Of a DNA stretch of 44,089 bases, positions 39,595 through 44,089 are shown in pieces. The notes beneath the pieces are model-generated. The model worked only from the letters and a program-made list of their open reading frames with translations, did no database searches and was not told where the DNA came from. Origin of the DNA: an uncultured Clostridia bacterium (lineage in GTDB: Bacteria; Bacillota; Clostridia; Oscillospirales; Acutalibacteraceae); contig CANQMH010000007.1 in assembly GCA_947624865.1 (NCBI GenBank), forward strand, positions 1 to 44,089, in the 5' to 3' direction. Made by a program: the position numbers and the translations under genes. Position 1 is the stretch's first letter. Each line of letters starts with the position of its first letter.

Positions 39595-40575
39595 TTAATT
39601 TTTTATGTTTTCATACTTTGCATATGCCTTTATAATATCCTGAACAAGTCTGTGGCGCACAACATCCTTCTCGTCAAACGTGCAGTTTCCTATTCCCTCT
39701 ATGCCCCTCAGAATTTTTATGCAGTCCTTTAATCCGCTTCTTGCACCGTGAGGCAAATCTATTTGAGTAATATCACCTGTTATAACCATTTTTGAGTTAA
39801 ATCCAAGGCGGGTTAAAAACATCTTCATCTGCTCTCCTGTGGTGTTCTGTGCCTCATCAAGAATTATAAAGCTGTCGTCAAGAGTTCTTCCGCGCATATA
39901 GGCAAGCGGAGCAACTTCTATATTGCCGCGCTCAACATATTTGTGATATGTTTCCGCTCCAAGCATATCAAACAATGCGTCATACAGTGGTCTGAGATAC
40001 GGGTCTACCTTACTTTGCAAATCACCGGGCAGAAAACCGAGCTTTTCACCGGCCTCAACGGCAGGGCGCGTAAGAATTATTCTGTTGATTTGCTTGCTTC
40101 TGAAAGCCGTAACAGCCATAGCAACCGCAAGATAAGTCTTTCCCGTACCTGCCGGTCCCACACCGATTGTTACCGTGTTTTTGGCAATCATGTTACAATA
40201 GCGCTTTTGACCGATAGTTTTCGGTTTTATTGGCTTGCCTTTTGAAGTAATACATATGCAGTCGCCAGCGAGCTGTTCAATTTTATCTTCACTTCCGTCA
40301 TTGACAAGCGAAATGCAATAGCGTATATTCTGCTCTGACAGAGCTTCTCCTCTGTTAATGAATTGAAGCAGACTTTCAATAACCTTATACGCCTTTGAAG
40401 TGTTCTCTGCATCGCCCTCAATTTTAAGTTCGCTGTCGCGGCAGGTTATGTGAACCCCAAATTCCTTTTCTATAAGTTTTATGTTCTCGTCAAAACTGCC
40501 AAAAAGTGCGACTGCGCTCTCCATTCTGTCAATACTGATTACTTGTTCCGTAAGGCAAAACTCCTGTTTCTCCAT
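39595..40575 (-). CDS. phoH: PhoH-like ATPase
   Basis: 326 residues from ATG 40575, chosen because family proteins start near this point (then I-D-R-M-E-S-A-V-A-L-F-G). The 50 codons of frame further up are AT-rich spacer. P-loop G-P-A-G-T-G-K-T-Y, Walker B F-I-I-L-D-E-A-Q-N. A KH-like N-terminal part (about 25-90) suggests RNA binding. It is linked with YbeY in RNA metabolism in many genomes. The mRNA seems to start only about seven bases before the ATG. Confidence 0.92.
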   Translation of the reverse strand: MEKQEFCLTEQVISIDRMESAVALFGSFDENIKLIEKEFGVHITCRDSELKIEGDAENTSKAYKVIESLLQFINRGEALSEQNIRYCISLVNDGSEDKIEQLAGDCICITSKGKPIKPKTIGQKRYCNMIAKNTVTIGVGPAGTGKTYLAVAMAVTAFRSKQINRIILTRPAVEAGEKLGFLPGDLQSKVDPYLRPLYDALFDMLGAETYHKYVERGNIEVAPLAYMRGRTLDDSFIILDEAQNTTGEQMKMFLTRLGFNSKMVITGDITQIDLPHGARSGLKDCIKILRGIEGIGNCTFDEKDVVRHRLVQDIIKAYAKYENIKN

Positions 40576-40588
40576 TATAATCAAAACA

Positions 40589-40597
40589 ATTATACCA
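40589..40597 (-). promoter_or_regulatory. Extended -10 promoter of phoH
   Basis: TGG-TATAAT (40597-40589) with no clear -35 box. The predicted start near 40582 leaves a leader of about seven bases and no ribosome site. Confidence 0.5.
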
Positions 40598-40812
40598 CAA
40601 TTTAAAGATAAAAACTCATAAAAAATAGCTTTTTTTACTAAAATTTTAATTTTTGTTAAATTCGACGAAAACACTTCTTTATCGAAACTTTGCTTTGTAA
40701 TATTTATCGCTGTTTTTTCTTGCATATATTATAAAATAATGCATTTCTTTTCATATTATTAGACATATTAATCATTTTGAGATTTCTTTATTAATAAAAT
40801 TTCGTAAAACAC

Positions 40813-40841
40813 TTGACAAATGCGGTTTGATATAATATAAT
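40813..40841 (+). promoter_or_regulatory. Consensus promoter of the ylxM-ffh operon
   Basis: TTGACA (40813-40818), 17-bp spacer, TATAAT (40836-40841). The remaining sequence between 40598 and 40812 is AT-rich with no gene seen. Confidence 0.85.
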
Positions 40842-40849
40842 CACAAAGG

Positions 40850-40880
40850 TGTAAAGAAAAAAACTTTACATTGTTTTTGT
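40850..40880 (+). promoter_or_regulatory. Leader hairpin with T run before ylxM
   Basis: TGTAAAG (40850-40856) pairs with CTTTACA (40864-40870) around seven A, then TTGTTTTTGT. It lies at the very 5' end of the transcript and looks like a weak attenuator. Confidence 0.45.
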
Positions 40881-40905
40881 ATTACATAGCAAGGAGCTAT
40901 GAATA

Positions 40906-41256
40906 ATGGAAAAAAGCATTGAAATTTCTCTGCTTTTTGACTTCTACGGCGAGCTTTTGAAGCCGTCAGGAAGACAGGCGGTAAATCTTTATTACAACGA
41001 GGATTTATCTCTTGCCGAAATTGCAGATCAAACCGGCATAACAAGGCAGGGAGTGCGTGACAGCATAAAACGGTGCGAACAGCAGCTATTTGAATTTGAA
41101 GAAAAGCTTGGCTTGTTCAAAAGGTTCAGAGAGCTTGAAAAAGGGCTTGACGAGATTGCTGTTACCGCTGAAAAAATATACTATGATTCAGACAACAACA
41201 ATATAAAAATGCTTGCTGAAAGTATCAGACAAAAAGCAGGCGCACTTAAAGAATAA
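40906..41256 (+). CDS. ylxM: YlxM, SRP-associated helix-turn-helix protein
   Basis: 116 residues. A sigma-factor-like helix-turn-helix (about 20-65: L-S-L-A-E-I-A-D-Q-T-G-I-T-R-Q-G-V-R) is followed by a helical tail. YlxM proteins stimulate the SRP GTPases in Gram-positives. AAGGAG precedes ATG 40906. It lies 11 bases before ffh, the usual partner. Confidence 0.92.
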   Translation: MEKSIEISLLFDFYGELLKPSGRQAVNLYYNEDLSLAEIADQTGITRQGVRDSIKRCEQQLFEFEEKLGLFKRFRELEKGLDEIAVTAEKIYYDSDNNNIKMLAESIRQKAGALKE

Positions 41257-41267
41257 GAGGAATTTTC

Positions 41268-42638
41268 ATGGCATTTGAAGGACTTGCAGATAAACTTGGC
41301 AATGCGTTCAAAAAACTGAAAAACAAGGGCAAACTCACGGAAAATGACGTAAAGGAGGCAATGCGCGAGGTAAGGCTTGCATTGCTTGAAGCTGACGTAA
41401 ACTACAAGGTTGCCAAAGATTTTACAAACAAGGTTACCGAACGAGCCGTAGGACAGGACGTTATGGAAAGTCTTACGCCTGCTCAGATGGTAATTAAAAT
41501 AGTTGATGAAGAGCTTACCGAGCTTATGGGCGGAGAAGGCGCAAGAATTGAGTTTGCGTCAAAGCCTCCGACTGTAATAATGCTCTGCGGTTTGCAGGGT
41601 TCAGGTAAAACCACCCACGCCGCAAAGTTGGCGCTTATGCTTAAAAATCAGAATCGCCGTCCGCTGCTTGTTGCTTGCGATATTTATCGTCCTGCCGCTA
41701 TCGACCAGTTAAAGGTTGTCGGAGGGAAAGCGGGAGTTTCCGTTTTTGAAATGGGAACGGAGAATCCCGTTAAAATTGCAAAGGCTGCAATCAGACATGC
41801 AAAGGACTACGGAAATGATGTAGTGATTCTTGATACCGCCGGTCGTCTGCACATTGATGAAGAACTTATGAATGAGCTCAAAGAAGTCAAAGCAGAGGTT
41901 AATCCTGATGAGATTTTGCTTGTAATAGACTCAATGACAGGTCAGGATGCAGTAAATGTTGCCAAGAGTTTTAACGAGCTTCTTGACATCACAGGAGTTA
42001 TTCTTACAAAGCTTGACGGTGACACCCGAGGCGGTGCTGCGCTGTCGGTAAAGGCTGTTACAGGCAGACCGATTAAGTTTGCAGGTACCGGAGAAAAGCT
42101 TGAAGATATTGAAGTATTCCACCCTGACAGAATGGCAAGCCGTATTCTGGGAATGGGCGACGTGCTTACACTGATTGAGGATGCTCAGAGCAAGCTGGAC
42201 CAGAAAAAAGCCGAACAAATGGCTCAGAAAATGATGAGCAATAAATTCGACTTTAATGACTTAAACGAACAGTTTGAGCAAATTAAAAAGATGGGTCCGT
42301 TAAAGGGAATACTGTCAAAAATTCCGGGACTCGGAAAACAACTTGACAATGTTGACATTGACGACAGACAAATTGACTGGGTGCAGGCGATCATACTCTC
42401 AATGACGCCTGAAGAAAGAAGTAATCCAAGCGTTATGAACCCTTCGCGCAAGCGCAGAATCGCAGCAGGCTCAGGCAGAACTGTTGAAGAAGTCAACCGC
42501 CTAATCAAGCAGCTTGAGCAAATGCAGAAAATGTTCAAGCAGATGAAATCCAAAAACAAAAACGGAAAGAAAAAGAAGATGAAACATCTTCCCGGACTCG
42601 GCGGTATGCCGATGGGCGGAATGCCCCCTTTTAAATAA
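41268..42638 (+). CDS. ffh: Signal recognition particle GTPase Ffh
   Basis: 456 residues: N domain, G domain with G108-L-Q-G-S-G-K-T-T, D-T-A-G-R, T-K-L-D-G-D, and the Met-rich M domain (about 300-456), which binds 4.5S RNA and signal sequences. The C terminus ends in a Lys-rich stretch and G-G-M-P repeats. It directs membrane proteins to the translocon with FtsY. Length is normal. Confidence 0.96.
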   Translation: MAFEGLADKLGNAFKKLKNKGKLTENDVKEAMREVRLALLEADVNYKVAKDFTNKVTERAVGQDVMESLTPAQMVIKIVDEELTELMGGEGARIEFASKPPTVIMLCGLQGSGKTTHAAKLALMLKNQNRRPLLVACDIYRPAAIDQLKVVGGKAGVSVFEMGTENPVKIAKAAIRHAKDYGNDVVILDTAGRLHIDEELMNELKEVKAEVNPDEILLVIDSMTGQDAVNVAKSFNELLDITGVILTKLDGDTRGGAALSVKAVTGRPIKFAGTGEKLEDIEVFHPDRMASRILGMGDVLTLIEDAQSKLDQKKAEQMAQKMMSNKFDFNDLNEQFEQIKKMGPLKGILSKIPGLGKQLDNVDIDDRQIDWVQAIILSMTPEERSNPSVMNPSRKRRIAAGSGRTVEEVNRLIKQLEQMQKMFKQMKSKNKNGKKKKMKHLPGLGGMPMGGMPPFK

Positions 42639-42675
42639 GCCGTTCATCCAATTAATATCATTGGTGAATATATAA

Positions 42676-42704
42676 GCAAAATCGCTTACATTCTGCGGTT
42701 TTGC
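42676..42704 (+). promoter_or_regulatory. Hairpin in the rpsP leader
   Basis: GCAAAATCGC (42676-42685) pairs with GCGGTTTTGC (42695-42704), one G-U, nine-base loop. No T run, so not a terminator. It stands about 28 bases before the rpsP ATG and could be a protein-binding or processing site. Confidence 0.45.
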
Positions 42705-42732
42705 ACTAATTAATTACACAGAGGTGAAAATT

Positions 42733-42978
42733 ATGGCAGTTAAAATCAGACTTAGAAGAATGGGTTCAAAAAAAGCTCCTTTCTACAGAGTAGTCGTTGC
42801 AGATTCAAGATATCCGAGAAACGGTCGTTTCATTGAAGAAATCGGCACATACGACATTTTAAAGAACCCCTCAGAGTTCAAGGTAGACGCAGAAGCTGTT
42901 AAGAAGTGGATTGCCAACGGCGCACAGCCGACGGACACAGTTAAGGCACTTCTCAAGAAAAACGGCGTAATTGAATAA
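42733..42978 (+). CDS. rpsP: Ribosomal protein S16
   Basis: 81 residues from ATG 42733; a GTG three codons earlier is within the GAGGTG ribosome site. It starts [10 protein letters not shown] and has the family segments F-Y-R-V-V-V-A-D and [10 protein letters not shown]. Part of the 30S subunit. The order ffh-rpsP-khpA is typical of Firmicutes. Confidence 0.97.
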   Translation: MAVKIRLRRMGSKKAPFYRVVVADSRYPRNGRFIEEIGTYDILKNPSEFKVDAEAVKKWIANGAQPTDTVKALLKKNGVIE

Positions 42979-43003
42979 TTACGGCTAAGGAAAGGATTTA
43001 AAA

Positions 43004-43237
43004 ATGCAGGAATTACTCACTATTATTGCAAAGGGTCTTGTTGATGATCCTAATTCGGTAAACGTTGAAGCTGATGAACCTACAGAGGACGGAACAATCG
43101 TATATCATATTCATGTTGCAGAAAGCGATATGGGCAGAATTATCGGCAAGCAGGGCAGAATTGCCAAGGCTATCCGCACAATTGCCCGCAGTGCAGCTAT
43201 CCGCAATGATGAAAAGATCATGGTTGAGATTGACTGA
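43004..43237 (+). CDS. khpA: KH-domain RNA-binding protein KhpA
   Basis: 77 residues, a single KH domain with G-R-I-I-G-K-Q-G-R, the RNA-binding loop. It usually forms a dimer with KhpB/Jag and affects cell elongation and sRNA-type regulation. AAGGA precedes ATG 43004. Last gene of the operon, with a terminator behind it. Confidence 0.95.
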   Translation: MQELLTIIAKGLVDDPNSVNVEADEPTEDGTIVYHIHVAESDMGRIIGKQGRIAKAIRTIARSAAIRNDEKIMVEID

Positions 43238-43254
43238 TCAAACCGAATAATACC

Positions 43255-43283
43255 AAAAAGCTTACCACAAGGAGGCTTTTTTT
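43255..43283. terminator. Terminator after khpA
   Basis: AAAAAGC / GCTTTTT with inner CC/GG pairs; T7 follows on the plus strand. The A run before the stem lets it work both ways. Confidence 0.75.
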
Positions 43284-43292
43284 ATTGTGCAA

Positions 43293-43328
43293 CAAAAAAG
43301 CGCAGGAAGAAATAATTCTGCCTGCGCT
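43293..43328 (-). terminator. Terminator of clpC
   Basis: AGCGCAGG/CCTGCGCT (43328-43321 with 43306-43299), then TTTTTTG on the minus strand. Confidence 0.85.
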
Positions 43329-43340
43329 TTAAATTTTAAA

Positions 43341-44089
43341 CTATTTTGTTTCAAAAACGAATTCGTCATTCTTAAAGTCACATTCAACTGTTGAGTTCTC
43401 CTTGATATTTCCCTCAAGCATCTGCTCAGACAGTGCGTCCTCAATTTTGCTTTGAATTGCTCTGCGCAAAGGTCTTGCACCGTAGTTTTCGTCAAACCCT
43501 TTATCGGCAATCGCCGTTACTGCCGCATCGGTAAAGATAATTTTAATATTCATATTTTCAAGCCGCTTTGCAAGAGTATCAAGCATTTTTGAAGCTATCT
43601 GATTTATTTCATCCTGACTGAGTTTGTTGAACACGATAATATCGTCAACACGGTTAAGAAACTCAGGGCGGAATACATTTTTGATTTCCCCGATAACCAG
43701 GTCTTTTATATGCTCCTGACTGCTGTCTGAATTTTGGCTGTCGGGAGTAAATCCGAGTGAATTTTGCTTTTCCGTAATAAGCCGTGCGCCTGCGTTTGAG
43801 GTCATGATAATTACGGTGTTTTTAAAATCCACCGTCCTGCCCTGCGAGTCCGTAAGACGGCCGTCCTCAAGAATTTGAAGAAGCATATTAAATACATCTG
43901 GATGAGCCTTTTCAATCTCGTCAAAAAGCACTACCGAATACGGTTTTCTTCTCACCTTTTCAGTGAGCTGTCCGCCCTCTTCAAAACCTACATATCCGGG
44001 CGGTGAGCCGATAAGCTTTGACACCGTATGTTTTTCCATATACTCGCTCATATCAAGACGCAGCATTGCATTTTCATCACCGAACATTG
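43341..44089 (-). CDS. clpC: ClpC-type AAA+ ATPase, C-terminal part
   Basis: The last 248 residues or so of a Clp/Hsp100 ATPase that continues beyond the right edge. Visible are the second AAA domain motifs: [19 protein letters not shown] (pore loop), Walker [12 protein letters not shown], sensor 1 I-I-M-T-S-N-A-G, the arginine finger in F-L-N-R-V-D, and sensor 2 G-A-R-P-L-R-R. The tail fits ClpC/ClpE rather than ClpB; the N domain would decide. It unfolds proteins for ClpP. Confidence 0.9.
   Translation of the reverse strand, partial: MFGDENAMLRLDMSEYMEKHTVSKLIGSPPGYVGFEEGGQLTEKVRRKPYSVVLFDEIEKAHPDVFNMLLQILEDGRLTDSQGRTVDFKNTVIIMTSNAGARLITEKQNSLGFTPDSQNSDSSQEHIKDLVIGEIKNVFRPEFLNRVDDIIVFNKLSQDEINQIASKMLDTLAKRLENMNIKIIFTDAAVTAIADKGFDENYGARPLRRAIQSKIEDALSEQMLEGNIKENSTVECDFKNDEFVFETK

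Noticed and set aside
42676..42704. Terminator between ffh and rpsP
   Set aside because: No T run after the stem on the coding strand.

Overview
The window looks like a chromosome segment of a low-GC, anaerobic gut-type Firmicute, probably Clostridia in the Ruminococcaceae/Oscillospiraceae range. This is inferred from gene content, strong AGGAGG-type ribosome sites, the core gene order (clpC | khpA-rpsP-ffh-ylxM | phoH-ybeY-dgkA-era | yqzL-recO-mutS2) and oxygen-sensitive NrdD/NrdG. No species can be named from sequence alone.

Region 1 (1 to about 8505) is the right-hand part of an integrated element. A tyrosine integrase (7313-8365) points at a fragment matching the 3' end of a tRNA-Leu gene with its terminator (8487-8548), which marks the right attachment site. 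Inside are small XRE regulators, several very small ORFs, and a divergent repressor switch with three 17-bp operators (2662-3496). An ImmA-type metallopeptidase follows, then a PD-(D/E)XK nuclease of the type I restriction N-domain type. Next comes a toxin / antitoxin / SecB-like chaperone (TAC) operon driven by a promoter carrying a 20-bp perfect palindrome. Head-to-head with several of these genes lie very short transcription units: consensus promoter, 5' hairpin, intrinsic terminator, about 55-80 nt in all. Four are homologous (4125-4200, 5428-5501, 5617-5687, 16929-17003). The last lies outside the element, next to a voltage-gated-type ion channel. Two more (73-130, 7142-7223) share the layout but not the sequence. 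This family is the best candidate for an undescribed system here.

Region 2 (8.5-20.3 kb) holds transport and envelope genes: a TetR / MMPL transporter / heptad-repeat secreted protein cluster, a glutamine-type ABC transporter with substrate-binding and permease domains fused plus its ATPase, the ion channel, and a GT39-type membrane glycosyltransferase. A broken VirD4/TraG fragment, the relic of a conjugative element, follows, then tRNA-Pro(UGG).

Region 3 (20.3-32.6 kb) is metabolic. It holds a HAD phosphatase-like protein lacking its nucleophile Asp, an O-antigen-ligase-like protein, anaerobic ribonucleotide reductase nrdD-nrdG divergent from a Crp/Fnr regulator, and a complete fructose PTS operon fruR-fruK-fruA-ptsH-ptsI. 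A 16-bp palindrome centred at -41.5 of the nrdD promoter also overlaps the regulator's own -35 box.

Region 4 (32.6-44.1 kb) is conserved housekeeping: mutS2, recO, yqzL, a HIT protein, GNAT and DJ-1 family genes, era, dgkA, ybeY and phoH on the minus strand; ylxM, ffh, rpsP and khpA on the plus strand; and the C-terminal part of clpC running off the right edge.
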